Shown here in pieces: positions 50,292 to 62,076 of a DNA stretch of 64,000 nucleotides. The notes under the pieces are model-generated. The model ran no database searches. It saw nothing but the letters and a program-made list of their open reading frames with translations, and had not been told where the DNA came from. Numbering within the stretch: the first letter of the stretch is position 1; each line of letters starts with the position of its first letter. The position numbers were made by a program, and so were the translations under genes. Origin of the DNA: Dimorphilus gyrociliatus (Eukaryota; Annelida; Polychaeta; Dinophilidae); assembly GCA_904063045.1 (NCBI GenBank), contig CAJFCJ010000018.1, forward strand, positions 930,001 to 994,000, given 5' to 3'.

Positions 50292-50416
50292 GGTTAAAAT
50301 GTTAATATTAAAAATAAAATTTAAAACTGCTGATTAAATTTTACTTAGAGTTATATCTCAGTTTTGCACTGATAAAGATAACTCAACTCCTGTAGGAGTG
50401 TAAGTTATCTGGTAAA

Positions 50417-50647
50417 TCAGAAAGTTTCGAGAGTAAATCCACTATTAAATACCAATCCAAACTGTATAGTGGTGTATATGTCATTGATGATAAACATAAG
50501 ATTCGGAAAACTTAACGAAGATTCTTCCAAAAACCATTCTAAAAGTAGAAGAATCTTTTGGTAGAATAAGTCCGAAAGATTATAATTTAAAAGTTCCAGC
50601 TGAATCAACTTTAATGTTTCCTTAAAAACTTCAAGAACAGCGTCGTT
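50417..50647 (-). CDS. Orphan coding-like exon (76 codons)
   Basis: On the minus strand a TTCTAG acceptor is followed from 50647 by an open frame (NDAVLEVFKETLKLIQ...LLLLEWFLEESSLSFP) ending in TGA at 50417. Its amphipathic, leucine-rich composition looks coded and not like translated AT-rich noise. An in-frame TAG overlaps the acceptor, so an upstream exon is needed; the only nearby start (50708 region, MKSACKLKGKII) is in another frame with no room for an intron. It may be the 3' exon of a small gene or a relic. No family recognised. Confidence 0.35.
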   Translation of the reverse strand, partial: NDAVLEVFKETLKLIQLELLNYNLSDLFYQKILLLLEWFLEESSLSFPNLMFIINDIYTTIQFGLVFNSGFTLETF

Positions 50648-50918
50648 CTAGAACGGAACATTTCAGAATAATTTTTCCTTTGAGTTTGCACGCACTTTTC
50701 ATGCTGATAGTAAAGAAATTATATGTTATATATAGTTTACAATTTCTCTCGCTACATTTTTAAATCTATTTTATCTTTTTTTCATTGCGGAGTATATAAT
50801 TTATAAAACACGGTATTTAGCGTTACTCGTCTCTGGAAACTGGTGAACTTTTGAATGTTTTACAATTAAACAACGTGCTTTTTCGGTGTCGATTTGTTAA
50901 GCTTGGATCCTTATAATT

Positions 50919-51861
50919 ATGGTATTTATTTATTATTCAATAGCACTGATTAAAATATAATAATTTATCCTTAAAACAGCTACGCAGACAAACCCGCCTC
51001 CGACGGGAGTTTATATATAGAAAGTCTATAGAAGACAGGGAGAGAACTATTCGAGACAAAAAGCAAAAGCTAAAGTCAGCTGTTGACAACAATAAGATGA
51101 TAGATGGTACACTAAGGAAACAGGCAATTGAACTAGATAATGCTACAGCATGGGATGATGAAGGAGGTGAAGGAACAACCTCGACTCAGGATGACGAATA
51201 TAGATGGGCGGGAGTTTCTGATCCCAAACTAGTTCTGACGACAGCTAGAGATCCTTCTGTCAGATTAAAACAATTTGCTAAGGAAATGCGATTGATATTC
51301 CCTAATTGCAAGAGGATAAATAGAGGAAATTATGATTTAAAGCAATTAATACATGCCTGCCGAGCAAATGAAGTTTCAGATTTAGTCATCTTATCTGAAC
51401 ATCGTGGAGTTCCTGACGGAATAATTATAAGCCATTTACCTTATGGTCCAACCGCTTATTTCACTCTCCTACATACAGTTATGAGGCATGATGTTCCAGA
51501 AGCTCAAAATTCTAAAGTATCAGAAGCTTTCCCTCATCTCATATTTCAAAATTTAACGTCAAATCTCGGTAAACGTGTTACCAATATATTAAAATATCTG
51601 TTCCCTGTTCCAAAATCTGACTCAAGGAGAATAATAACTTTTTACAATAATGACGACACTATATCCTTCCGCCATCATACTTATAAAAAAGAGGGTCCGA
51701 GTAATGAACTAACAGAGGTTGGGCCTAGATTTGAAATGAAATTATTCAAAATTATCCAAGGTACATTAGAAAATGCTGACAGTGCTGACGTCGAATGGGC
51801 TCACAGACCGTTTATGAGAACGGCAAGAAAGAGAAAATTTCTATCAGAAGAGGATGATTAG
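50919..51861 (+). CDS. IMP4: IMP4 U3 snoRNP Brix-domain protein
   Basis: Exon 1 is just the ATG (50919-50921) before a GTATTT donor; exon 2 is 50980-51861. Together they give MLRRQTRLRREF... and 294 aa, matching human IMP4 (291). Brix-domain motifs are PKLVLTTARDPS, HRGVPDGIIISHLPYGPTAYF and ISFRHHTYKK, then ELTEVGPRFEMKL and a basic tail (TARKRKFLSEEDD). IMP4 works with IMP3 and MPP10 in the nucleolar U3 processome for 18S rRNA processing. The next in-frame ATG (51097) would cut off 40 conserved residues, so the ATG-only exon is preferred. Confidence 0.93.
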
Positions 51862-52175
51862 ATAGACTTCCGTTCAACATTTGAACTATAGTGCATCTAT
51901 ACATAGTTAAAAAGATATTTTAGATAATACTTGAACTTTAAAAATACAAATAACAAAGTATTTATAAAAGAATATGCAAAATGTTTACTTGTTAATATGT
52001 TCGAAAGTAAATTAGACCATTTTTAATAATCATCAAAGGTTTAGAATTAAAGTTATATTAAAGACTTGTTTTTAGTTTAATTCTTTTCCGATTTGGGTCA
52101 TGAAGAGCAAAGAATATCGTATCAGAAATAGTTAACGCCTACTACTTTAGTTTGAACTCATTAGTTGTTAATGAG
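51862..52175. other. Intergenic between IMP4 and SLC13
   Basis: About 310 AT-rich bases, UTR and promoter sequence. No coding signal. Confidence 0.5.
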
Positions 52176-53810
52176 ATGTCTCTTAAAACATGGTTTAAAG
52201 CGAATTGGCGACTTGTGATTCTTATTTTGATACCCCTTCTGTTTATGCCAATACCAATAGTACTGAAGACTAGCGAGGCAAAATGCGCTTATGTTCTTAT
52301 TATTGTTGCGTCGTACTGGATGTCGGATGTATTACCATTGGCCGTTACATCATTGCTACCAGTTGTATTGTTACCTCTCTTTGGTATTTTAAGAGCTAAG
52401 GATGCCAGTAAGACTTACTTTAAAGATTCTACTATGATGTTTATGGGAGCTATCATGGTTGCTTTAGCAGTTGAAAAGTGCAATCTTCACCGCCGTATAG
52501 CTCTGAAAATTTTGTTAATTGTTGGCGAAAGGAAACCTAATTTAATATTTGGCTTTATGCTGGCTACTTGGTTACTTAGTATGTGGATTTCAAATACTGC
52601 AACGACGGCTATGATGCTTCCTGTAGCTGAAGCCGTACTTTCTCAATTAAGTGGATTCGCTGACGAAGATTACAGTAATTTCGGTAAATCTTTAGCTATA
52701 TGCATAGCTTACGCGGCAAACTGCGGTGGAACCGCAACGTTGACCGGAACAGGCTCAAATATGGTAATGAAAGGATTCGTCGATGATCTATATGAAAAGC
52801 ACAACGTCACAACTGCACTAACTTACACGAACTATCTTGGCTGGGGTTTGCCAATAGCTTCTATGATCCTTATATTAACTTGGTTATGGCTATCGATACT
52901 TTTTCTTGGCTTTAGGGAATTTTTTTCATGCTGTCGAAGAAAAAAAACAGATTTGGAACGAAGGGATCATGGAATTCAAGATATGATAAAAGAGGAGTAT
53001 ACAAAACTCGGAAATATGAAATATCAAGAAATTGTTGTCATTGTTATATTTACTACTTTGGTTCTCCTATGGTTTTTTAGAGAACCTCAATTTATGACAG
53101 GTTGGTCGGCAGCATTTAGGCCAGGGTTTGTTTTTTAACTTATAATTATTGACATAATTGACAAATAAGAGTGTTTTTCGTATCATAGGTACGTTACGGG
53201 AGCCGTTCCGTCAATACTTTTATCTACTCTCATGTTTATTATACCGACAACACGTCCATTCAGCAAAAGTGCAGACGATAGAGATTATATTCTTACGTGG
53301 CCTTTTGTCCAAAATCGCATGCCTTGGGGGATTGTACTACTCTTTGGGGGTGGTTTTACAATGGCTGAAGCTTGTTCAAAATCTGGTTTATCATCATTGA
53401 TTGGTGAAAAGTTGGCAACTTTTGACAGATTACCAAGTGCGGTAATGGTTGGTCTAATATGTCTGCTTGTAGCTATGCTCACTGAGGTTACATCAAATTC
53501 TGCAACAACAACACTACTTATGCCAATAATGGCTAGTATGGCAGAGAATATGAAAAAAAATCCTCTATATCTCATGTTACCTGTCACAACATCAACTTCT
53601 TTTGCTTATATGCTTCCAGTAGCAACGCCGCCAAATGCTATTGTCTTTTCAACAGGGCGTTTAAAAGTTGTAGATATGATAAAAGCCGGATGGATTTTGA
53701 ATATATTTGGAGTTTTAATAGTAACACTGGGCACTCATACATGGGGGATGGCTATATTTAAATTTAATCAATTACCATGGCAGATTAACAACTCTACTAG
53801 AACCCTATAA
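52176..53810 (+). CDS. SLC13-type sodium/di- or tricarboxylate cotransporter
   Basis: Exons 52176-53125 and 53189-53810; 523 aa. An in-frame TTG 24 bases upstream is not used. About eleven hydrophobic segments are seen. Both SNT-type sodium/substrate signatures are present: ISNTATTAMMLPVAEAVL and TEVTSNSATTTLLMPI, plus ANCGGTATLTGTGSN and PVATPPNAIVFSTG, diagnostic of the DASS family. Members carry succinate, citrate or sulfate with Na+ at the plasma membrane; the first signature is closer to NaDC/NaCT carboxylate carriers than to sulfate carriers. Only one intron interrupts the gene, few for a member of this length in animals. Confidence 0.92.
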
Positions 53811-54480
53811 GCTTCTATTTATGTTTCAATCATTATTTAATTATATACTGAAATAAAACACACACATTCTTCTCACCCTATTACTCCTTTTAGAAGGTCA
53901 ATGCTATAAGCCTAATGCATATATTTTTATAACTTTTGTAGGCCTACTTTGCTTAAATTTTCACCATTCTGTCAATAGTTAAACATTAATGTTTATTAAA
54001 ATACTCTTCACCTTTGATTATATTGTTATTTCAATGAATGTTGATAAAGAAACAACGATTATATATCTCTTTGAATTTATATATATACAATACAGTGTTA
54101 CATAAAGTTCCTTTATTGTTTCTCTTTCGCTTTTTGTCTTGCTACTCTTTTAGTTCAGCCATAAAAAGAATGGGTTATAATTATTTATTCGTGTGGTATA
54201 GGCCTATTAATAAGTGTTAGTGAAATGTTAGAAAATAACAAAACTTGCGTGCTAAGAAACATCTTTCCTAGATAAACTATAGGCCTATTAAAACGCATCA
54301 ATAATTTATAGGCGCAATCAATCGACAACATGTTCAAACTTGATCAGCGCCACACCTGAAATCGTTCATATCTATTTCTGCAGTCTTCTCGAATGAAATT
54401 TGTTTCATTCGTCCATAAAAATAAGATACTAGTTCAAGAACTAAAGGAATAAATAAGTTACAGGAACTTTTTAAAGGAAA
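53811..54480. other. Intergenic between SLC13 and the NPH3-like gene
   Basis: About 670 AT-rich bases; no coding signal. The last 150 bases are likely the promoter of the next gene. Confidence 0.45.
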
Positions 54481-55783
54481 ATGGACGAATTGAACACTTG
54501 GAGGAGGAGCGGAGAACTATCTGATTTAACTATTCAGATAGATGATTCGGAATTCAACTTGCATAAATTTCCAATGTTTATTAAGAGCGATTACCTAAAG
54601 AAGAAAATATCGGAATGCAATGATAACAAAGCCGTATTGAAACTTTCAAATTTTCCTGGTGGAAAGGAAATTTTTGAGATTGTTTCCGAATTTTGTTACG
54701 GTGAACGTTCCTCCTTAAGCCAGGAAAATGTCGTTCAAACAAGATGCGCCGCCCATTTACTCGAAATGGAAACCACTGGTAATTTGGCGTCATTTTGCGA
54801 CAGAGTAATCGATGATCTTTTAAGGAATGCCAAAAATTCGAGATCAACTTCCGTTTCGATTGAAATGTTAGCTGTTTGTGAACAACTGGGAGATATTAGT
54901 GACAAAGCTGGAATTGTCGATAGATGTGTATCTGCATTAATTGATGTCCTAAGCATCAGTGGACGTCAACAGGTAAAATTCTCTAACATTTGCCCTTTAT
55001 TCTTGAATATTTTGCGGTTATTTTAGTATTATATTTTCTTTCATTAAAATATTAGGTAACTGAAACTTTAACCGGTTTAAGTTCAAACTGGTTCGAAAAA
55101 CTACTTGGGGCTGCAAGAAAGAAGAATATGAGGCCTCATATTATTGGTGAAATGCTCATTTCCTATCTGCAGATTTCATTTATTTATGAAAAAGATGAGA
55201 CTGAAGAAGAAACCGACAAGAAGAAACATGTTGAATTAGCTGATGAAGAAAGACAGCATCTCCTCGACGATGTCCTATTGAAAGTATTTAGGGATGAAAA
55301 TAAAGTTGGCGAAAAGCATGCTCTTCAAGAAAGGCTTAATCCGGAATTAGCTGTCAAATTGCTATCGGAAGCTGAGAGATTAAAGTGTGACGTAAAAGAC
55401 GATTTAAGAAGACTTTGTGCCAAGTTAGTTCCGAGGTTAAAAGCCCCCGACCTCGCTCAACTTCCTCCAGAAGTTGTTGTTGAGATGGTACAAGTGGGAG
55501 AAACAGATTCGGCGAATAAAGAGGCTGCCTGCAAGACTGCCGATATTTATCTCAAAGCGTTGGCCGATAACAAGGTAGGACAAAATTACATTTAAAAAGG
55601 TTAACAAATACCTGCATAAATATAGAGCATTGATCATTTTCTCATTATAATCTGACAAAAATCTATATTTAGCGATTAGACGCTGAAACGTTTGCGGCCG
55701 TTTTGAACGCCGCACCAAACGATGCAAGAACAAACCACGACAACCTTTTTGAAGTTTTGCACACACTCTTACAGTCAGGTTAG
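54481..55783 (+). CDS. BTB-NPH3 domain protein (plant-type family) in an animal genome
   Basis: Exons 54481-54972, 55056-55574, 55673-55783; 373 aa. The N-terminal BTB/POZ domain reads GELSDLTIQIDDSEFNLHKF (residues 12-31), then LSNFPGGKEIFEIVSEFCYG and a run equivalent to the plant RCAAEYLEM. The second half matches NPH3: WFEKLLG...NMRPHIIGEML (176-198, compare GMRPELVG), LLDDVLLKVF, LLSEAERLKC, and TADIYLKALADNKRLDAETF...ARTNHDNLFEVLHTLL (compare VDSYLAEIA...ARP.HDGLYRAID.YL). In plants these proteins are CUL3 adaptors in phototropin and auxin signalling. The C-terminal HERKRLC...QVLF part is missing: a TAG follows LLQSG, with a GTTAGT overlapping it that could instead be a donor. Introns are short and native-looking. 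Confidence 0.85.
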
Positions 55784-57316
55784 TGGATTAATGTAAAGTT
55801 TCGTCCCCTCTTTCTATTTGTAATCCTTTTATGATTTTCTGTTTTCTTATTTAATGAGTTTTTAAAAGGGATCAATAACAACTCTTCCCTTTTTCTGACC
55901 TTCTTATTTTTTTCTTCTCTTGGACTTTTAATGGTTTCAAATTGAACGTAAGTTCATTCAATATTTTCATTTTTGTTTGAATTGTTTGGGAAGGTAAAAA
56001 GTAAAAAAGTTGTGAAAAATAGCAATTTTTCATACAGCCAATTTCCTGAGTATAAATAACGTTTATTGGCCTAAAATCGATAATTTTTTATTTCCGTTTA
56101 ATGTGGCAAGATTAATGCATTTTATTAAAAAAAAATTGAACATTAGCAATTTATTAATAGCAATTCTAATCGCAAATTTCATTGATTTATTGCTTAGTTC
56201 AAGAATAGGTTCTGTTGTGATTATTCTTAAGTAAACCCAGCCAATATTGTTATCTAGAACAATACCCGAATCTTTACAATTGAATACAAAACTCCCCAGA
56301 CTAATAAATGACGTCTTTGGTTTACAAGCAAAAAACCCTTTGGGCTTAAATTTATCTGTTTTTTAGTATGGGTAGTTCATATGCTTTTTACTTTTCTAAG
56401 AAATAGTCATTCCCTTCCGTCCTTTGACCTTCCATCAGTTTGACAAACTAACCACCATTGATTTTGTTGAAAAACTTCCAAAATGCCAGAAATAGTACGA
56501 AGATCATTAGAATTTTCATAGAGAAGATCATAGAGAATAGACATTTCGACAGAGAAACATCATTTTCACTTTCATTCGTGCAAACTCTATAAGATTTTTG
56601 AAAAATTCTTGCATAAACATAACTCTTTTCTATAGTTTGAGAGTAGAAATCTAAATGTAATAATCTTCCATTATTTCCTTAATTTAACATAAATATATAA
56701 TCTCTCTTTTGCTGGTTTTACACGTTTGATTGTTCAAAAACTACAATATTAGATTTCGAGTAGAATATCTTCTCCCTTTGTCTATTATTACAAAAAATAA
56801 TTCAATTAGGCCTAGATTCATCAGTTTTTTCCCCAGTTTAATTTCACTTAATTTATAATAGAATCGCAAGAAATAAAGACAATTATAGCTAGTATTTCAT
56901 CTATTAAATTATGAACTTTGTTACCATATTGTAGGGTGACCCTGATCTATAGTTTTTCTAATAGAAAAAATTGATAACGATATTTAGTAGGTTGTTTGTC
57001 CTGCCTGGGGATTGGGTTAGCTATGGAAAACATCCACTTAGCTGATATTTGCTAAAATGTTGTATAGTCAGTAGGTCTAAAAATTTGAATTTTGGGGAGG
57101 CCTATCAGTCAGTTTATTAACTGTATGTGGAACATCTATTGAATAAAATATTTCTCCAAAGAAAATATCTTTACAATGTACTATTCAGTTAGTGTTAGAA
57201 GAGGATTGCAGTTGCCTCAATTTCATGTGTAGAACTTTTCTCATTTGAATGATTTTGTTTTTCTAAAAATTGTGATCCTTTTAGTACAATAATTGCAGGA
57301 CATTTGTATTTTCCCA
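55784..57316. other. Gene-poor 1.5 kb downstream of the NPH3-like gene
   Basis: AT-rich. One stretch, 56039-56233 plus, is open for 65 codons after a CATACAG acceptor in the phase a continuation of the NPH3-like gene would need, but it does not resemble NPH3. No other signal seen. Confidence 0.3.
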
Positions 57317-57819
57317 TCATTTTGCTGCAGACCCATGTTGTTTGTCTAACTGATTGTTTTTTCGCTGCAAAACATCTTTCCCTCTTCTCGATCCTTCTTT
57401 AAGAATCTTAAAATTCTCTTGGTTTGATTCTTTTGTCAATTTGTTACGACTTTCTTCAAATGAGCTTTCATCAGAAACATTCACTGAAGTTGTGGAAATT
57501 TTTAGTGTATAAGTTTCATCAGATGAATCACCAATTTCCATAGAATCTTCATTTGAAAAATCAAATAATAGTTCAAGCTAGACACAAATACTAAAATTGA
57601 ACATAATGATAAATTAAATATAAATTTAACCTCTTTATTTCCAAATTGATGAAGATTCTTATGATTACCATTTGCTAAAATAGTTGAAGATTCAGACCCA
57701 AGTGACTCCATTTTAATTTTGTCAGTTTCAATACAATCTACTGCAGTTCTTTTTTCCAGTTGATTTTCTTTTTCTGTTTCAGATTCATATTCAAATTCAT
57801 GTTCATTTTCATTTTTCAT
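57317..57819 (-). CDS. Small acidic orphan protein, two exons
   Basis: Exons in coding order 57819-57631 and 57577-57317; 149 aa. A TGA precedes the ATG in frame. The intron has a GTTAAA donor and a TCTAG acceptor and joins phase 0. The product is Glu/Ser/Asn-rich (MKNENEHEFEYESETEKENQ, SSDETYTLKIST) with a basic C-terminal patch and no recognisable domain, probably disordered. It sits in the transposon-littered part of the window, so it could also be a fragment of a mobile-element protein. Confidence 0.4.
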
Positions 57820-58959
57820 TCAATTTCAGTTTTCCATAGTTAGCTTATTCCTTTCAGTCTGTTTGTCATTTTGTACTGGCAAATTGTCTGATAGCCTTTC
57901 CATGAATTACAAAAATCTTGCTCTGCATGTTATAAGTTTGGAATGATATGCATAATAATGAAAAGTATAACAAACCTTTGAGGCAAATATCATGACAAAC
58001 ATGTCTACACAACAGACATGTCTTATTTTGTTTTGAGTTTAAACTCTTTTGACAGTATTTTCATTTGGAAGACATTTTTTCAATATAAATGTGTATCTAA
58101 ATTTCCTTAAAATTATTTAGATAAAAATTCCTTGCATGGTCATTACATAAAGAGACAAAAAAGTTAATAAATACAATATTTTCAAAGCTTGTCAGCCTCC
58201 AGTCTTTAACCATAGACTTCACTGTACTGTTAGATTGAAACTCATTTACTTAACACATAATTTATTTGCAAAGCTCTGGTCTTTCCCTTGAAATTTGGCA
58301 TAGGGTTAGATACAGGGCGCACAAACCACTATACAAAATTTGAGCTAAATCGGCCCAACCGTTTAGGAGCTATGGCCGTTTGAAACAAACGTAGGTCACA
58401 ACCAGTTGTCACATAGGTCCTCTTATAAAGTCTCTCCTTCTACGTTGCTATTTCTCTTTGGATGCTTAAAAAAGTATCACCTCCTCCACTCTTCCATCTA
58501 CCATTTTCTTTCCTGTTTACAAAACCCTCTCCTCTTTCTTTTTGCACCAAACAGAAGCTTCATTGTGTCATTCTGTTTCTGACTAAACATTTTTGAAAAA
58601 TTATCATCAATTAGGGAAGAATCTATACACTTTCAATTTAGTTTGCATGACTGAGCGAACTACTATTTATGTATCATCAAATATATTAATATAAGGATAC
58701 GGGACTGTAAAGATTATAATAATTTATTGCGCAATAGACTATTCATAATTTTGCTTGAAAAAATTTTTAAATAATGAATTTTATGAGTTTAATAAAATAG
58801 AAGGAAAAGATTTCGTGCATTTATGCATACATATATCCTTATATTCTGTTCAAGCAAAGTAGAATGGAAAGGAAATTCACAGCAAAAGTTGAAATATTAT
58901 TTATCATTTATTTTATTACAGCCTATAGTCTACCCTAGAATAGTTAACTCTTTTATTCT
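57820..58959. other. Gene-poor region
   Basis: AT-rich with no supported gene. It contains one GC-richer block (58262-58430), listed separately. Confidence 0.4.
58262..58430. repeat. GC-richer block resembling an interspersed repeat
   Basis: This 170-base block differs in composition from its flanks (contains GAGCTAAATCGGCCCAACCG and GGAGCTATGGCCGTTTG). It has no long open frame. The isolated, sharp change suggests an inserted element, but copies cannot be checked here. Confidence 0.3.
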
Positions 58960-59285
58960 TTAATAGTCTCCCATTCTTTATACATGTCTGCCATTTGGAT
59001 GGAAGTAGATCTGTCGCATTCTGATGCAAGGACGATGGTTTCTCCTCAATATTTCCTGATGTCGTTTTTTAGCTCATCCAAATTTTCGTAATCAACTCCC
59101 CTGATATCTTTTAGGTCAAATCAGGGCTGTTTTGGGGATGTGAACATATAGACCATCCCTGTACGGACTGGTATGGTGTTTTGCATTGTCATGCTGTAAA
59201 ATAGTTTGTCTCTTCCTTTACCTCTTTAGGATCTCCATATATTGATAGGATTATTTTGTCAATTTCATATTAAATATTGCAGTTT
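58960..59285 (-). pseudogene. Decayed Tc1/mariner-type transposase fragment
   Basis: The minus strand encodes ILQHDNAKHHTS, the HDNA..H motif at the second catalytic aspartate of Tc1/mariner transposases. Other frames further on give ENLDELKNDIRKY and a C-terminal-like end, broken by stops and shifts. Only the 3' part remains. It is a dead copy. Confidence 0.6.
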
Positions 59286-59939
59286 TGTAGTTGTTTTTAA
59301 ACTTTAATACAGATATTATTGCAGATGTTTAAACTGACTTAAAGATATCTTAATGTAAGAAATATTTACATTTTCAATTATACCAACCATATTCTTCTTA
59401 AAGCATAAATACACCTTTGCCTTTTTTTTGTCTACAAACATTTAACAAAATGATAGACAGAAGAGTATTAAGTATATTTTATGGTCTATGGGAAATTATT
59501 TCGGCCTATGAAGAATGTACACTCGGAAAAAATCCAGATTATGGTCCATATTAAGATGATAAAAATTTTTTTGAATATTCAATAAAACCTTTAATTGAGG
59601 ATGATTTTTCGATTTATGAAAGAAAATCTATATAATTTCAAAATCGAAATATTATGTTATATTTAGCTTTTGATAATGGAACTAATCAGAGATATCAAAT
59701 ATTTTTAGAGGGAAAGAAATAATTAAACAAAGTTCAAGTTGGTTATAGTGGAAGCAATTTTTGTCTTAGCCCTCCTAAAGTGTGGCCAAATTAAACTAAT
59801 GCTAAACTTTGAAACATCATGTTACTAAAGATAAATATGAACTAGACATATCCCAACAGCAAAGTGATGATTAGATGTTGGAAACCAACCTCACTGTATA
59901 TAAATCCTCAATATTTTATCCCAATCATCAGATCTCAAT

Positions 59940-60145
59940 CTAATCACTTGAGAGGATGATTTGGAAACAACCCTTCCACTCCTCAACATTGGACATTTGG
60001 AGTTGTTGTTAAAGGGGAATATTTGGTACCTTGATGTCACATTTAAAGTAGCTAAGGAACGTTTTTTTCAAATGCTCTCCAGTCAAGAATTTAAAAAAAA
60101 TGGAAAACTTAAACAAGTTCCATTAATTATTTCTTTCCCTCCTTG
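59940..60145 (+). pseudogene. MULE transposase fragment
   Basis: The frame from about 59961 reads GNIWYLDVTFKVAKERFFQM then KQVPLII, matching the WYMDGTFKV...QLF...KQVPL block around the first catalytic aspartate of animal MULE (FLYWCH-associated) transposases. It stops at once after PP. No other transposase segment is convincing nearby. Confidence 0.6.
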
Positions 60146-60299
60146 AAAAAGGCATATAGAATATTTCGGCCCTGGATATATTAGTCCATTTTTATATATT
60201 ACTTTTAGTAGAAAACAATAGATAAATACAACAATTATAATTTTTTATTTTTAAAATTTCTACCGTTTGTGCTAAAAGCTACCATTTGATGGTATGCCA

Positions 60300-62076
60300 A
60301 AATGGTGATTGTAGCTTTAAACTTGTAGTTGCTGGCGAATGTCATCGAATTGACTTGGTCAAGAATGGTTTTCGAAGAAACAAAGTGTTTGTTAGGGGAC
60401 TGGCTGAATATCATACTTCATTGGCGTTTCCTCCTATTTAGTAACCTTGGCGTTTCATTAATATCTTACAGACAGTATGGGAAAATGCTTATTATAAACC
60501 CTTCAGATGGTCGACGGAGGGTAAGCGATTGATTGCGTTTTTGCCCATCGCTCTTGCTAATCCCCTATTTTCCTACTTTCAGATTCCAGTAGAGGGCTTT
60601 CGAATGGAGTCGAGAAACTACTTAAATATCCACCAACTGAGTAAACGAAAATATTCCATCATATATCCTTCTGCACTTTTAATAAATAACTATAGAAATT
60701 GTCAATTTACAAGAAAAGAACAATCATATATTGCTGTTGTTTTGAATAAATGCAACTCGTTACAGAGTATTGATCTTTCCTCTGCAGAATTTATAAGGCA
60801 GGAATTTGAGAGTATTTGCATTGGGCAAAGATCTTCCTATTCCAACACTTTGGAAACTTGAATTTCATCATAGAAGCTGTTTTGTAGAAGATAATAATGC
60901 TTTTATTAAACAGTTCAACAGATCTGGTAAATCATGGTCCAGAAATGCTTTATTAAATATTTGAAAAACCATATCTTTGAAATTGTATAGGGTTATAAAT
61001 TCTACTGTAAATCCTATAATTTATATCTTTGGTGAAATTTATAATAAAACTAAAAGAACTAAAGAAGAAAGAGAGGAAAGAATGTACAATTTCTGCATAA
61101 AAACAACTCCATTTTACTGACACGATTCTTCCTTTTTCTATTCTTTGTAGAAAAAATGAAATTGATAAAAATATTGACAAAAATACTATAAAAGTTTGAT
61201 TCTTTTTCTTTTTCAATTCTTGTAAATTTCCTATCAAAATTACAGTTTTAAAATGCTTACAAAATGAAATGAGAGGAGAAAAGGAAATAGCAGGGATGAT
61301 TCAATTTCATAATTATATAGAGAAAACTGAAAATGCAACAAAACAATTTATTTTGGAGAAATCTTTTCATAAAAATTTTGAATTTTTCTTTTGCATTAAA
61401 GCTGTTTTACAAACAATTAAATGCTTGCACAATACTCGAATTTGTTTCAAACAGGTTTTTTTACAAGTTTTCAATATTTATGATATTAATATTATGTAAA
61501 TACCTTTTTTTAGGATTCAACATACGTGCTGGGATATTTTCAAAATCTTTGTTTACTAACAACCACAAAGGAAAAAGAAGATATTAAAGCTTTTGAATTG
61601 TTTGTCAGAAGAATTCTCCAATTGCATTCAATCATTAATAACTGAGAACAATTCAAAAATAGTTTTATCAATTTTATTCTTCCTTTGTCAATCTTCTATA
61701 AATACATACTTTTTAGCCTACAAAAACAAATTTGTATTAGCTCAACCTGTTGCATAATATCTGTATAAAGCCAATTAGCCGTCTTGCCGCCTCCACCAAA
61801 ACAGCAATTCATTATTATATTGTATAAAGTAGAATATAAGAGTATAATAGATGGAGCACTCTGAAATTGAAAATACCTCACTCCTTAGGAGAGATTGAAA
61901 AGTATTTGCAATATTAAAAAACATATAAAACTTTTCAACAAGAGAAATTAAATTGTTGTTGAACAGCTTAATTATTAAAGTGTTTAGTGTTGAATATAGA
62001 GTTTTTTTTCAAATATGAACAGCTCCATATTCTCAAATTGTAAAAAAAAATAGCAATTATGTTGTAATGATGAAAT
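60300..62076. other. Gene-poor region with possible relics
   Basis: Short open fragments only. 60529-60861 (+) contains NCQFTRKEQSYIAVVLNKCN followed by LQSIDLSS, faintly like leucine-rich repeats of the NLR type, with a GTAAGC-CAG pair (60520-60583) that could be an intron. 60953-62076 shows nothing I can support. Confidence 0.25.

Noticed and set aside
53158-53400. 80-codon plus-strand frame over SLC13 exon 2
   Set aside because: Out-of-frame shadow of the real transporter exon.
56039-56233. 65-codon open stretch as a fourth exon of the NPH3-like gene
   Set aside because: Phase fits and an acceptor is present, but the residues do not resemble NPH3 and no start or conserved motif supports it.
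60529-60861. Possible leucine-rich repeat gene
   Set aside because: Only one repeat-like segment is visible and the flanks are full of stops; at best a relic.
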